From contig JAGMWG010000007.1 in NCBI GenBank assembly GCA_020744225.1, positions 372,001 to 436,000 on the forward strand: DNA of 64,000 nucleotides. Reading direction: 5' to 3'. Below the pieces are notes generated by a model. The model did not search any database, was not told where the DNA came from, and saw only the letters and a list, made by a program, of their open reading frames with translations. The DNA comes from Paraphoma chrysanthemicola. Lineage: Eukaryota; Ascomycota; Dothideomycetes; Pleosporales; Phaeosphaeriaceae. Positions 44,125 to 56,163 of this stretch are shown here, piece after piece; positions within the stretch are counted from its first letter, which is position 1, and each line of letters opens with the position of its first letter. The position numbers and the translations under genes were made by a program.

Positions 44125-45018
44125 CTAGGCTGTCTTCTTCTGCTTGTCAGCTGCCGCATGTCGAGCCTTGTACTCTCGCGGGCTCTCTGGCGTCTTTATG
44201 CTTTCCCCACCCAACCTCTGCAACAGCGACGGCTTCGACCACATGCCCACTCCCTGTGCTTTGGCCCTCTCCTCAGCGGCACGATACTTTTCTTCAGAAG
44301 TACCGAATTCTGCCCCGCTCTTTGCTTCGTAGACCGTTGCCAGTCCTGCCTTCAGCATTTCCAGGCCAACATCCTGTCTGAATAGCCACTTGCGCACATA
44401 GACCTGCGCTACCACCCGGTCGTACTGGTCGCGTCTATATATGTATGCGCGGACTCGGCGGTTGATGATAAGATTGATGAGCCACTCATGAGCTTCTTTC
44501 GCATATGGCTGCGCTTCTCTGCCCCAATGAGCAAGCTCTGGGGCATCGACACCAGCGAGACGCACGTGGAGCTATATTTTGTGAGCAATGAGCACGCGTA
44601 GACCGAGTCAATCCTTGTGAAAGTCGGGATGGCGATGGGGTCGTACAGTTTGATCTCTGAGCTCGTCTCTCTTGACGGGCACTCTCTTCCACGGCAACCA
44701 ACCCCAGCCTGCTATCCTGCCACCGGGCGTATGGTATAACCTGAAGTTGTCCGCATCACCGACAGTGGTGACCTGGCCAAAGAAACCTTTGCGTCTGAAT
44801 TGCTTTGGTTTGATATGATTCACATTTGGTATCCGCCGCAGATATGTCTTGTATAATCGAAGCGCAGCGACAGACGAGACGGTCAAGGCGATAGACGAAA
44901 TCAGGGTCCGGGGTTCAGTAAATGTGTCGCGCCAATCGCTGGTCTTCAGTGGAACAGCCCTGATTTCGGCGCTGCTTGTCTTCTTGTCATCGTCGGTGCC
45001 TGATCCAGGCCATCGCAT
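44125..45018 (-). CDS. LCL3: Probable endonuclease Lcl3 (staphylococcal-nuclease fold)
   Basis: Membrane-anchored nuclease-fold protein of the fungal LCL3 family, mitochondrial in yeast. Exons 44647-45018 and 44125-44571 with a 75-nt intron give 272 residues. I chose the Met at 45018 (MRWPGSGTDDDKK) since LCL3 proteins start MRWPW-like; the frame stays open to 45135 but that part overlaps a GC-rich promoter repeat. One membrane helix is at about residues 40-60 (LISSIALTVSSVAALRLY). The nuclease domain begins FGQVTTVGDADNFRLYHTPG; the active-site cluster is VRLAGVDAPE (Arg, Asp, Glu) with a second Arg in YRRDQYDRVVAQVYV, all retained. Calcium-dependent nuclease activity is expected from the family. 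The tail is Lys-rich. Confidence 0.94.
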
Positions 45019-45078
45019 TGTTCGTGTTTGCGGCGCTGTCGCAGTGGAACGACAGGTAGATTGTTGTACAATCCTTGG

Positions 45079-45102
45079 AATGCCCGCGGGAATGCCCGCG
45101 GG
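45079..45102. repeat. Exact 12-nt tandem duplication upstream of LCL3
   Basis: The unit aatgcccgcggg is repeated twice without change, each copy holding the palindrome cccgcggg. It lies about 60 nt upstream of the preferred LCL3 start and on the minus strand codes for GIPAGIP in the upstream open frame, which argues that the frame extension is not real coding sequence. Confidence 0.75.
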
Positions 45103-45113
45103 CGGCTTCCGCG

Positions 45114-45127
45114 ATATCACGTGATAT
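45114..45127. promoter_or_regulatory. 14-nt perfect palindrome with CACGTG E-box upstream of LCL3
   Basis: atatcacgtgatat is its own reverse complement and centres on CACGTG, the core site of bHLH factors such as Cbf1/Pho4-type proteins. It is about 100 nt upstream of the LCL3 start. Regulation is inferred. Confidence 0.5.
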
Positions 45128-46885
45128 GAACACACCGCTAACGCATCGAAATCAGACTGTTACCGCTCATGTGTCGTAGCAGTGCCTTGCTATTTCACGG
45201 CAAGTATACTATCTATGGTTGTGCATTTGAAGTGTAGAAAGTGTCACGTGAAGTACGTATCGAAAGCTCACGCTGACCTTTGCGATTTCCAAGGTCCAAA
45301 TGCCCTAGGAGAATAACTTGAGAGCTCGTGGGGTGCATGACACCCGTGATGCAACCATATGTATCATGCCAAGTAAGATACGGCTACTTAGTACTGCCTC
45401 CTTGATGACAGGGAGCCCACAATGAGCTTCATCCTACAATGCGTGCGCGTGTGTCTGAGTCAAAAGGTTTTCATTCATATTATCATAGTGCATGGCTACG
45501 CCTCTCACGTATCTCAAGTCTGTGAGAGGTCTTGCATGGCGGTCTCCTGAATAGGTTTTCTCCGCATGCTTTTCATCCATCATTTTAACCTCCAACTGAG
45601 CCTTGTGGTTGGCAAGGCTGTCCACGAGTCCATCTAAAGCTCAACCCTCAACCTCTATATGTCAAGCGATCGGAGTCTCTAGCGCAGCCTGAGGAAATTG
45701 CATGCGATATACAATGAAAGCCTTTGTGCGATCGCGTCGACTTGAAAGTATTGATGACCCGACTGACCGCGGTGTTCGAAGAGGCTCGTTCGGATCTTAG
45801 ATCAACGCATTTTCACTACAAGCTTGTATTGTCAGTCGTTACCGACGATCCTCACATAATCTTGCATATTGTAGAATTCCATGCAAGCGCGTGAGATTGC
45901 CCATGCATGCCATCCATTCAAACATAATCCAAAGAGGCATTACGCCCAAAACGGCGCTGCTCTTTCGACGATGAAGAACGGCGCGTTATTCGAGATTCGA
46001 GCGAAAGCGAATGTATCCGGCAAAGCATCAGGTGTCGTTTTGGTGTAGGTTTGGCTGATTAATGTGAATTTTGGGCAGGAATCATACACTATCTGTAATA
46101 CTGGTCAGCCTCATATTCTTCGATGGCTTTTGTCAATGAGACCAAGCCCGCCAGCACATAGGCACTTACCTACACCATCGATGCTCTTCATTGAACCTGT
46201 GAGCCTGATTGGATCCTTTACTTATGTATGAAGCAACTTCTTGGTTTCATATGACAACTTTATTTGCCACCCAGTCAGATATTGAGCTGTGCCTGTCCAG
46301 TGACCCGAGCTCACTGAGCCCAGCAACTATAACGCCAGCCTGAACATGATGATCTGTCTTTGGAGAGTCCGTTGGACAGTGTGACTTGGTGTGTGTGGCT
46401 GCGGTGATGTGGTCTTCGCATCAGAGGAGCGGGGTTGCGCGCTTCGCGGAGGTTGGGTTCTGTCAACAGCCAAGGGTACATTCAGTCGCCTGAGCATACA
46501 CAGAGCCCACAATCGACAGCCATCGCTTCATCAAGTCGCAAGCGAGGTCGCCGTGTGATATGTGAATGGTGCTGGATGTGATGAAGCAGGATGTGGTTGA
46601 TTGCGACAGGGGATGACCTTTTGACTGCGCCGAACTAGGAAAGGTTGGCTAAGCTTTCACGCTTCGACCCGTGGACATCTGGAACCTCACGTCGCTTGCT
46701 CGAGGGCCATCCATTCGCTCATCTACCATCTGCGACTTGTCAACAATCATTTCCTCTATCCTTGCAAGGGTTGATTCCATGCATCACTCGCGTTCGGACC
46801 ACACTCACTCTTAGGCGGATGGTTCATCGCGACCTGCTGCCCTTTCCTCGGCCGTATCAGTGCCTGATGCAACTTCATCATCGCG
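45128..46885. other. Divergent intergenic region of about 1.75 kb
   Basis: Region between the LCL3 and LSD1-like starts, divergently transcribed. The sequence is fairly AT-rich, with no ORF that looks coding. An ORF at 46645-46920 overlaps the LSD1 start out of frame and could be an upstream ORF if the leader reaches that far. No RNA gene recognised. Confidence 0.45.
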
Positions 46886-49800
46886 ATGTTCTCCACCTTC
46901 ACAGCTACAACCGACCCTAGCGCACTCGATGACGATTCGTGCCTGTTCGATCAATCGAACAACCATCTCCTGTCGCTGCCGCTTTCCAATGATAGCATAC
47001 ATCTAAAAGGCACAATCGCTCCCATATCTGGGCTTAGTAACCTGGGATACGGCAGAGAGTCAGCTACATCGTCCGTGCACTACGGCGATACTCACGATAC
47101 ATCGGAGATCAGTAATGGTCTTCTAAGTGGCAGAGACGATCGTGAGGGCTCAACCCCAGGCGCTTTCATCAATGGATATGGACCCAATTACACACCATCG
47201 CCGCTTCAGTATCCATTCACATCGCAGGCAACCACAGAAAATAGTGCAAACGGTGCGACTTCAAATTTGAACGGCAAAACCGTACACAAAGTTACGAATG
47301 CCCCTATCGCTATGCACGAAGACCACCCAACCAAGATGAAGGAATCACAAGCCAACCACCTTTTCATGGCACGCACACCACAAAGTCTGAGTCGCGACTC
47401 ACAATCTTCATCAACGCCTGAAATAGGACAATCACAAGACAAGCCTAGCAAACATCGCCGGGTCAACTCTAATCCACTCAAAGGGAAGGGATCTGAACTG
47501 AGAGCAAGTTCAAGCATACCCGCAGACCTTTCCTGGCCTGAATTTGGACGACAATGTATTCTGGCGGCAGAAAACAGTCGACTGAACCCATTTGCGCTTC
47601 ATCCGTCCGAGTACAAACTTCTGCGCAACCACATAAATCGCGCGCAAGTCACCATCTATTTGAATATCAGAAACGCGATTCTCAGGTTATGGCATCGAAA
47701 CCCGTTAGTATATGTCTCTCCTGAAGAAGCTGCAGGCTGCACGCGCGACAAGCGATATTTCGGTCTCGCCAACGTGGCCTACATGTGGCTTCTGAGACAT
47801 GGATATATCAATTTCGGGTGCGTCGAGGTTCCAGACACGGCGACATCAATACCACGAGCGAAAGCGAAAGGCGCGAGACGGACAGTAGTTGTAGTTGGCG
47901 CAGGAATGTCTGGTCTTGGCTGCGCACGGCAGTTGGAGGCGCTCTTTGCACAATTAGGGGACGAGCTCGCCACTGCGGGTGAGCGACCGCCCAAGATCAT
48001 CGTATTAGAAGCTCGGCCACGCGTTGGCGGTCGAGTGTACTCGCATCCATTCTTGAACCAAACCGGCTCTACTTTACCGCCAGGGCATCGCTGCACAGCT
48101 GAGATGGGTGCACAAATCATTACCGGATTCGAGCACGGCAATCCGTTGAACGCGATCGTTCGAGGACAGCTTGGCATTCCGTATCACGGCCTCCGCGACA
48201 ATACGATACTGTACGATTACGATGGTACTGTGGTTGAAAGAACGCAGGATGCCCTAGTAGAAAAGCTTTACAACGACGTCTTGGAACGAGCAAGCGTATA
48301 TCGAAACAAGCCTGCGGCTCATCGAACCGTGGAGGGCGATCGCAACTTCCTCCTGTTCGGGCGCGAACCAACCGATACAGGTGGGCCTTCGATTGCTGAA
48401 ATGGAACAGTCAAGTGCGCCCTTGGAGGCAAACGACAAGAGCACGGCGTCGACAACAGAAGAAAAGCCCACTTCTGGGGTGGAGAAGCTAGCCGGAAGGT
48501 CATATCAGCTGACTGCTGGTTTCAATGCAAACATAACAGCAGCAGAGGCAGTGCAAAACATGGGCTGGTCTTTGAAGGCTGGTGCCTCCACACAGGGATT
48601 GTTAGACCTCGATACGATTGCACACAGCTCTGACTTTCCAACGCTGGGACAGACCATGGACGAAGGCCTGAGACAATATCAAAGCCTGGTGGACATGAAA
48701 CCCAGGGATATGCGCCTTCTCAATTGGCACCATGCCAACCTTGAATACGCAAACGCTGTCAGCGTCAATCAACTTAGCCTCAGTGGCTGGGACCAGGACA
48801 TGGGCAACGAGTTCGAGGGCCAGCACAGTGAAGTCATTGGCGGATACCAGCAAGTCCCGCGCGGATTGTGGCAGGCGCCTCAGAAATTGGACGTTCGCTT
48901 CAACACCCCAATAAAATTCATACACTACAACAGTGAAGAAGAACGGATAGGAAAAGCTGTACGAATTGAGTGCGACAATGGAGAAGTTTTCGAAGCCGAC
49001 AAAGTGGTTCTCACAACACCACTTGGGGTGCTCAAGTCCGGATCTATCTCGTTCCAGCCTCCGCTACCAGACTGGAAACAGGGCGTCATCGAGCGCATGG
49101 GCTTTGGTCTACTCAATAAGGTACGTTACCATGCACGACGTGCATGCAGTTTCTGACGAAGTGCAGATCATCCTCGTATACGAAAAGGCCTTCTGGGAAC
49201 CCGATCGCGACATGTTTGGTCTGCTGAACGAAGCCGAAGATGAGACCAGCCTGCGACCAGAAGACTATACTGCAAAACGAGGGCGCTTTTATCTGTTCTG
49301 GAACTGTCTCAAGACAAGTGGCAAGCCCGTGCTGGTGGCGCTCATGGCAGGCGATGCTGCACACTATGCGGAGGCCACCTCGAATGACCAGCTTGTCAAA
49401 GAGGTTACAGACAGGCTGGATGCGATGTTCGCTCCGAACCACGTTCCACTTCCCTCTGAGACCATAGTCACGCGGTGGAGGCGAGACCCATACGCTTGTG
49501 GGAGCTACTCGTATGTGGGGCCAAAGACACAAGCGGGCGACTACGATGTCATGGCCCGTCCCCATGGGCCGCTGCACTTTGCCGGCGAAGCTACATGTGG
49601 CACCCATCCTGCGACGGTACACGGCGCTTACTTGTCGGGTCTGCGTGCAGCTGCAGAGGTGGCGGAAACCATAGTCGGATCGATCAAGATACCGGAGCCA
49701 CTGGTGGAGAAGAAGATCAAGCTCGAGCCTACTTCCGCTTTGCTGGGACTTGACTCGAAACGCAAAATAGATTCAACGGGGTCTCCAACAAAGGAGAACA

Positions 49801-50282
49801 AGCCTGGGCGCATACACCGCGATGAGGACTACGAGGCAGCCATTATTGGTGCCATATTGGAGCAGATTGGCGAGCGACCGATCAAGCCAGGCCGCTCTGG
49901 GGTCAACCCATTCTTGCTGTATACCAAGGATTTCTGGTACATGTGCAAGAAGGAGTGCGACGATGCTCGCAGGGCGTCATCGGGCAACCCTGAGGCCAAG
50001 GCATCCAAGCAAGAGATCCGTACTGCTATTGGTCTCAGATGGCGCACGGCAAGCGAAGAAGTGAAGAAGCCGTATCTGGACCAGGCGACCAATGCCCGTG
50101 AAGACGCAACAGCGAACGCGGCAAGCTTCAAGGAGCACGTGGCAACCTGGGACAAAGAAGCTGCGCGCATACGCAAGGAGTACATTCAGAAGAATCCCCC
50201 GCCCAGCGGCAACGAGGATTTGATACTCAACAGCAGGACTGCCATCGAGCTCGGGGCGGGCAAACGGCTGCGCAGGCTGTGA
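46886..50282 (+). CDS. LSD1: LSD1/KDM1-type histone demethylase with SWIRM and HMG box
   Basis: Nuclear FAD-dependent amine oxidase that demethylates histone lysines. Exons 46886-49120 and 49167-50282 give 1116 residues. Residues 1-205 are Ser/Thr-rich and disordered. SWIRM domain at about 212-315 (DLSWPEFGRQCILAAENSRL, NPFALHPSEYKLLRNHIN). The FAD-binding Rossmann motif is VVVVGAGMSGLGCARQLEAL (about 334-353), with VLEARPRVGGRVYSHPF and AEMGAQIITGFEHGNPLNAI. Lys745, matching the catalytic flavin-contacting Lys661 of human LSD1 (GLLNK-IILVYEK), is the last codon before the intron. The C-terminal FAD motif is LHFAGEATCGTHPATVHGAY. An HMG-box-like region follows (about 965-1060: RSGVNPFLLYTKDFWYMCKK, EEVKKPYLDQA), as in fungal homologues. 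The tower insertion of animal LSD1 is replaced by a shorter polar segment. Confidence 0.95.
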
Positions 50283-51349
50283 GCAGCATGTGCATTTTGT
50301 GGTGGACGGAGTTTGGGTGTTGTAGCATGCATGCATGTTTATGTGTTTGCATTCTTTGCGCGGTCTCAGCATTTCCACGGGCGTTCGGGGTTATCTCGCG
50401 ACCTGTCAAGTCAGCCTTGTTTCGATGGGGGGATCGGTGGATGGATAGTGCGCGCGGTTAAATCGCGGCCCACTGTCCAAGGGTCCGCTCGGACTCCAGC
50501 AACCGGGGGTTCGGGGGCAGGGTAGAGAGGTGCGGAGTGTCGCAGGGGACAACCCCCGCCGTGTCGTATGCAGCAACCATTGATAGCACAACGTGGAACA
50601 CGTCTGATGACTGTCTCGCACACACAGCGCGTCGCTCTCGCAGCCCTACAGGCTAGAGAGGCTTAGGCAGGCCAGTGTGACTTCTAGAATGCGTCTTGCA
50701 GGCCGCGACCGCAGGACCGGAGTGCGCTAGCACGCGCAGAGAGGGCAAGCAACGGTGGCGCGGCTCTTGGTCTCGCACGGCGAGCGATTAGTGGTGGGAG
50801 TTTAGCCAGCCAGCCGCACTCGAGTCTTGTCGCCAGGCACGTCTGGGACTCATCACGCCAGCCATGTTGGCGTGTGTACGAGTGTGTTTGTGTTGTGCGG
50901 AGGGCCGTGTTGGAGGTGTTGGGGCAAGGCATGTCATTCCCCAGCGCAGTGGAAGCGCGAACGGACAAGGAGCGTTAGCCCGCACCTCGCCCCGCCACGA
51001 GGAGGACTAGCATGTTTAGGGCATCTGGAGCGGCTTGTCGGCTCTGTAATCCCCAACTTGCACTGGCCTCGCGCCCGGCAGCGGACCATCTGAGCCAGCC
51101 GTTGACGCTGCCTCCATCTCCATGCAGCATCTGCACTCCTCTGCCGACCCTGCGACGCTCCATGCCGCCCTCGCGCTCCCAGCACCTTCACCCTCGCCCC
51201 CGCCCTGCGCCTGCTGCTGTCTGCTGTCTGCCCGTCGCCCGCTGCTGCTAGATGAGCACCGCGCTGCTTCGTCCGCGCCGCATGAACGAGAACCACGCCC
51301 GCCTGCCGTCCCCCACTGTTGCCTGCCACCCGCCTGAACCACGCCGGCC
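50283..51349. other. Intergenic of about 1.07 kb, GC-rich toward the right
   Basis: Contains the 3' flank of the LSD1-like gene and the promoter/leader of the deubiquitinase. The right half is C- and GC-rich, with two small ORFs (51012-51251, 51122-51337) just upstream of the start that could be upstream ORFs. No RNA gene recognised. Confidence 0.45.
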
Positions 51350-53691
51350 ATGACTTCATTCTTTGGACGCCTCAAGTCGGGCACTGTGAGTTGTTCCGCG
51401 AGCAATGGCCCCCTCCAATGGCTCTGACAATGACGTTGCGTAGGCTGGCCCGACAAGCCCTGCAGCTGCTGGCACACCTGTCAAGAAGGATCCCAACGCG
51501 CCGGAGCCGACACCACTAGAGAAGCTGCTAACCAACGCTGGGCCTCTGCGCGGCGACGGCAGCGACAAGTTCTTCGGCTTCGAGAACTTTGGCAGCACTT
51601 GGTAAATCCGACTATTCGTTGCACCGGAGCCTAATTCTGACACCGACCAGCTACTGCAACTCGATTGTGCAATGTCTTTTCTACTCAGTGCCCTTTCGGG
51701 AACAGGTCATCAATTTCCCTGCGAGATCGCCGCCAGAAGCACTCGAGCGACCCGAGTCGTCGTCGCTCAAGATCAACACGAACGTGCCAAACGGCCAGAA
51801 CTCGGCGCTTTCGCCCACCGGGCGCAACTCCTTGTCAAGTCCCAACTCAAGAGCCCCAGCAAAGCCAGTCACAACGCCGGGCGCTCCGAATGGCCCTCCC
51901 GGCACGAAGCCAGAAGACAACAAGGACTCGCCCGAGTACAAGAAGAAGCAGGCTCTTGCGGCAGGTCCAGTGCTTCAGATGGACTATGAGAACGCAAAGG
52001 CATACGGCATGAACGAGTCACTGTTCTCCTCACTCAAGGACATATTCGAGGCTGTGATTGCGCATCGCTCACGGATAGGCGTCGTGAGCCCACACAAACT
52101 GCTCGAAATATTGCGGCGCGACAACGAGATGTTCCGGACTCCAATGCACCAAGACGCACACGAGTTCCTCAACTTGTTACTGAACGAGGTCGTCGAGAAT
52201 GTCGAACAGTTTGCGAAGAACCGCGTGACCGAAGTCGGCGAATCAGAGCCCACCGAGAACGGTCTCACAGTTACGTCAGGAGAGGTTGTACCAGACCAAA
52301 GCTCGAAACTGCCACAGATGAATTCCGGCTGGGTGCACGAGCTTTTCGAGGGCACATTAACATCTGAAACACGGTGTCTTACGTGCGAGAACACATCACA
52401 GCGCGACGAAGCTTTCTTGGATCTGTCGGTCGATCTTGAGCAGCACTCGTCGGTGACGAGCTGTTTACGCAAGTTCTCCGAGGAAGAAATGTTATGCGAG
52501 CGGAACAAGTTCCATTGCGACAATTGCGGAGGCTTGCAAGAGGCGGAGAAGAGGATGAAGATCAAACGGTTACCGAAGATTCTAGCATTGCACCTGAAGC
52601 GATTCAAGTACACCGAAGATCTGCAGCGGTTACAGAAGCTGTTCCACCGAGTAGTCTATCCGTTCTACCTACGACTGTTCAACACGACAGACGATGCAGA
52701 AGACCCGGATCGATTATACGAGCTGTACGCTGTGGTCGTACACATAGGAGGTGGACCATATCACGGACACTACGTATCAATTATCAAGACACAGGACCGA
52801 GGGTGGCTGCTTTTCGACGACGAAATGGTGGAACCTGTGGACAAGGCATACGTCAGGAACTTCTTCGGCGGAGAGAATGTCTTGGCGTGTGCATACGTCC
52901 TGTTCTACCAGGAAACCACAGAAGAGGCAATGATGAAGGAGCAAGAAGCAGAAGGTCTAGCAGCCGCAAAGCAGGCGTCAGAACTGAATCAAGAGGTCGT
53001 GACCACTCCGAAAGCCAACGGCACCAGCAACGGCTATCATCACCCACTCTACACTGCCCAAACGCCCACTGTCGAAGAAGAAGATCAGTTCGCTAGCCTC
53101 AACCACGCCGCTACCGCGCCCGCACTCGCACACGTCCAAACGCAGAGCGATCATCAGCCTGTGGAACACGTAACAACGAATGTTCCCGTCCTTGGTGCGA
53201 AGAAGAGCAATCTCAAGCTGTTCGGGAAGAGCAACAAGGAAGACAAGGAGCGAAAAGCGGCAGAGAAGGAATTGCAAAAAGAGGCAGAAAAGAAACGAAG
53301 AGAAATGGAAACTCAGCGCCGCGAGAATTATCGCAGACAAGAAGAAGAGCTCCGCGCCGTACTTGCCGCTAGTCGCGAATCTGCAGCACTGGAGGAGAAG
53401 AAGCGCGTCAATGGAGAAAATACAGATCCGTCACATGCAGCGGGGTCCGACACAAAAGGCGCGAACGGCTTCAACTCGTCAAAGGGCGTAAGCGGATTGA
53501 GTCGCTTCAGACATTCGTCCATGAGTCTCAAGGGCAAGCCCAAGTTCTGGTCTGGCGGCAAGGACAAGGAAAAACATGAGAGTGCAGACGATACCAGCCA
53601 CGCCGAGAGCGACGACAAGGGCGACGAGAAGGATGGAAAGGAGAAGAATCGCTTCAGCCTGGGACGGAAGAAGAGCACGTTCAAATTCTAA
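51350..53691 (+). CDS. creB: CreB-like ubiquitin-specific protease (USP12/46 type)
   Basis: Deubiquitinase of the USP family; in Aspergillus the CreB protein acts with the WD40 protein CreC in carbon catabolite regulation. Exons 51350-51385, 51444-51601 and 51651-53691 give 744 residues. The protein starts MTSFFGRLKSGT. Catalytic Cys65 is in NFGSTCYCNSIVQCLFYSVP, created by joining exons 2 and 3 (the codon is split by the intron). A Pro/Ser-rich insertion (about 95-160) follows the Cys box, as in CreB. Zinc ligands: CLTC (307, 310) and CDNC (354, 357). The His box is YAVVVHIGGGPYHGHYVS (His438) followed by WLLFDDE. The C-terminal ~280 residues include a charged coiled coil (about 590-670) and a basic Ser-rich tail. 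Length and layout fit CreB (about 750 residues). Confidence 0.93.
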
Positions 53692-54171
53692 GCGGCTCTC
53701 TTTGAACGACACGCTTCGGCTTAAGAGCGAACACCGGAACTGAGGCGCGGGAGCCCCTTGTTTCCACGACGAGACGAGACGGGACGTATACGCGAAAGGG
53801 CGTCGTCATAACTCGAGTCGAGTTTCGCTCGGCAACAAAATAATGGCCCTGGTTACATTTGCGCGGGCTGGGATTGTAATTACGCATGCTGGCGAGGTGT
53901 CTTGTGCATAGTTGTTGTTGTTGTCCTTTTTGCTCTGATACTACTACTCCTTGAGCACACACACATTTTACTTACGGTGCGGTTACACACTCTCCATACC
54001 GACGATGTTTATGTGTTCTCGATTTACCAGCAACATTGTCACAGCGGATGAAGCTTTGTGGTTTCGCATGTTTGGAACACGTTCATAGCGAATGAGTAGT
54101 CTAAATGCAATGTCGATGGAAACTTGATTCGAGTCAGAGCGGAGTGGATCGAATTTGAGAAGACTGAGTGA

Positions 54172-54203
54172 GAGTGTGCGTAAGAGTGTGCGTGAGAGTG
54201 TGA
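54172..54203. repeat. 12-nt imperfect tandem repeat
   Basis: Units gagtgtgcgtaa, gagtgtgcgtga and a partial gagtgtga follow one another. A simple GT-rich minisatellite without known role. Confidence 0.7.
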
Positions 54204-56148
54204 TTACGGTACCAGGTCTTTGTGTCTGTCGACAGAAATGATGGATATGGAACTTTGATGCTAGCATTCCTTCTCATCTGAAATGTAATGTATATATGAA
54301 AACACACAGATAAAACAATGTAGTCAGCCATAACCTTTTTTTTTCTTCAAACTGCTGAACATCAAAACGTGCAATCTATTGAGGCAGCTTATCCGCACCT
54401 AATCAATCGGATCTATTCAGACTCGATCAAGCATATATATGTAATCACTGTCTGGTCAACTACCAACGAACACATTTACGAGGCCGCGTGTTACGCGTGT
54501 GATCCACCCAATCATTCCTTGCCATGAATTTTGCAAGTAAACCCCATTCTTTTAGAGCGCGTGCTGTATGTTTCCCGTACGAGTCGATCCGCAAGACTCC
54601 ATCTCCGTTCGCCTCGACACATCAGTCCAAATCTCTCTATTATGATGTGGCGCTGAGTTGTTTGTAGCAAGGAACGATATTCTATCATGACAAAGACCAA
54701 AAGGACAAGCGGTGAAGCGGTATTCGGCCTTAAGACGACGCTGTAGTGCTAGATTTGATGGGTTGGTAAGTCGTGTTTCTCGTGTTGAATAGGCGGGATA
54801 AAGGGCCAATTTTAATGCAGTATGAATTTTGTATGCAAGGTGAGGGTATCAGAATAGCATTGCGGGTGGGTGTTGCAGTTAGATAAAATTGAAGACTGGA
54901 AAGATGGTACTTCACTTGTGAGACTGGACGAATAACTGAACTGTATTCTTCAAGTCGTTGCACTGAGCTGGACTGGGTCAAGAGATATGTGAAGTTTTGT
55001 TAAATTTATCATATCTGGTGTCTCGCGGTTGTGTTGCCATATTTGCGCCTTAGGTGTATGCACAATTGGGGAAAGACATGGTCTATTCTTTCCAAGCCTT
55101 CAATGCACCGCGCCGCGCCGTGCACTTGATTGGCAGCTGTCAGAGCCGGCAATCTTGTATCATGGTCGACCACGAGCGCGAATTTGTGACCCACTCTGCC
55201 GTGGCAACCATCGCCTGCCGAGATGGAAGAGCATGACACTGAGACCCGTGGTTCAGTGCCTCCCACCATCATATCAATCCCTGCGCCATATGCTATGCTG
55301 TTCCAGACGCCGCCATTGATTCGTGTCGCGTGTGTCGTGCTCATCCGAGGACGAGAAGGTAAATGATTATAAGGGTGTTTATGAACATGAGTGGTACTGC
55401 GATCATGTTAGCAACAGCTCGCACAGTGTCCTTCTTGCCGAAAGTGTAAAGAAGGACAAGGAACACGAGGGTTGCCCAACATACTCCTCATTAATGTCCG
55501 CACAGAAGACACTAGATTGATCAACCGCGCTTTCACGCTTGCTTCATCGCGCTGACCGCCAAAGCCCGGCTCCGATGCTGATGCTGTCCAGCCAACTATT
55601 TGTGCTTCGTCAGCATGCGACTACAGTATGAATCGTGCACAAGCTGAACTTGAAAGGTGTGAAGGATGTCAGATGGCGACGGGAAGCGTGCGCAGGGTTG
55701 GAGTTTGTGCAGCGTGGCATGGGCTGAATTGCGTACTTCTTGCAAGGAAGCGGTCTTCGGAGAGAATTGCTATAGCATTTATGAGGAGTACGGCAACTGC
55801 GTGTCTTAGTGAAATGCCATATAAAGTCTTGTGGCCTGATGCGCACCATATAGAAGCCCTCCTAGGCCGAAGAAGATCATTGCGAGAGCTGAGGGTGGAT
55901 CAAGCGGTCGATAGCGTGCACCCAGGCGTTGGATTCGAGCTGCTGTGAAGCTGTGCTGGCTGTTTCTGTTGCCTGTCTGGATATGGAAATGACAGAGGTG
56001 CAGGCTTGGCATTCCCGCGGTCACCGTTTTCAGCACGTGACCCTGGAAGCCAACTGCACCCTTCAGCGCCCAGATTTGGACCCTGAAACCTCGCGCAGTA
56101 TTGGTCCAATGCCAATCCTTTGACCACTAAATATATCCAGATAGTCAT

Positions 56149-56163
56149 CTCTCTCTCTCTCTC
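56149..56163. repeat. CT dinucleotide run
   Basis: An uninterrupted tct/ctc microsatellite of 15 nt within the gene-poor region. No function assigned. Confidence 0.8.

Noticed and set aside
45019..45135. N-terminal extension of LCL3 from an ATG at 45135
   Set aside because: It would translate the 12-nt tandem repeat (GIPAGIP) and the family's usual MRWP start lies downstream.
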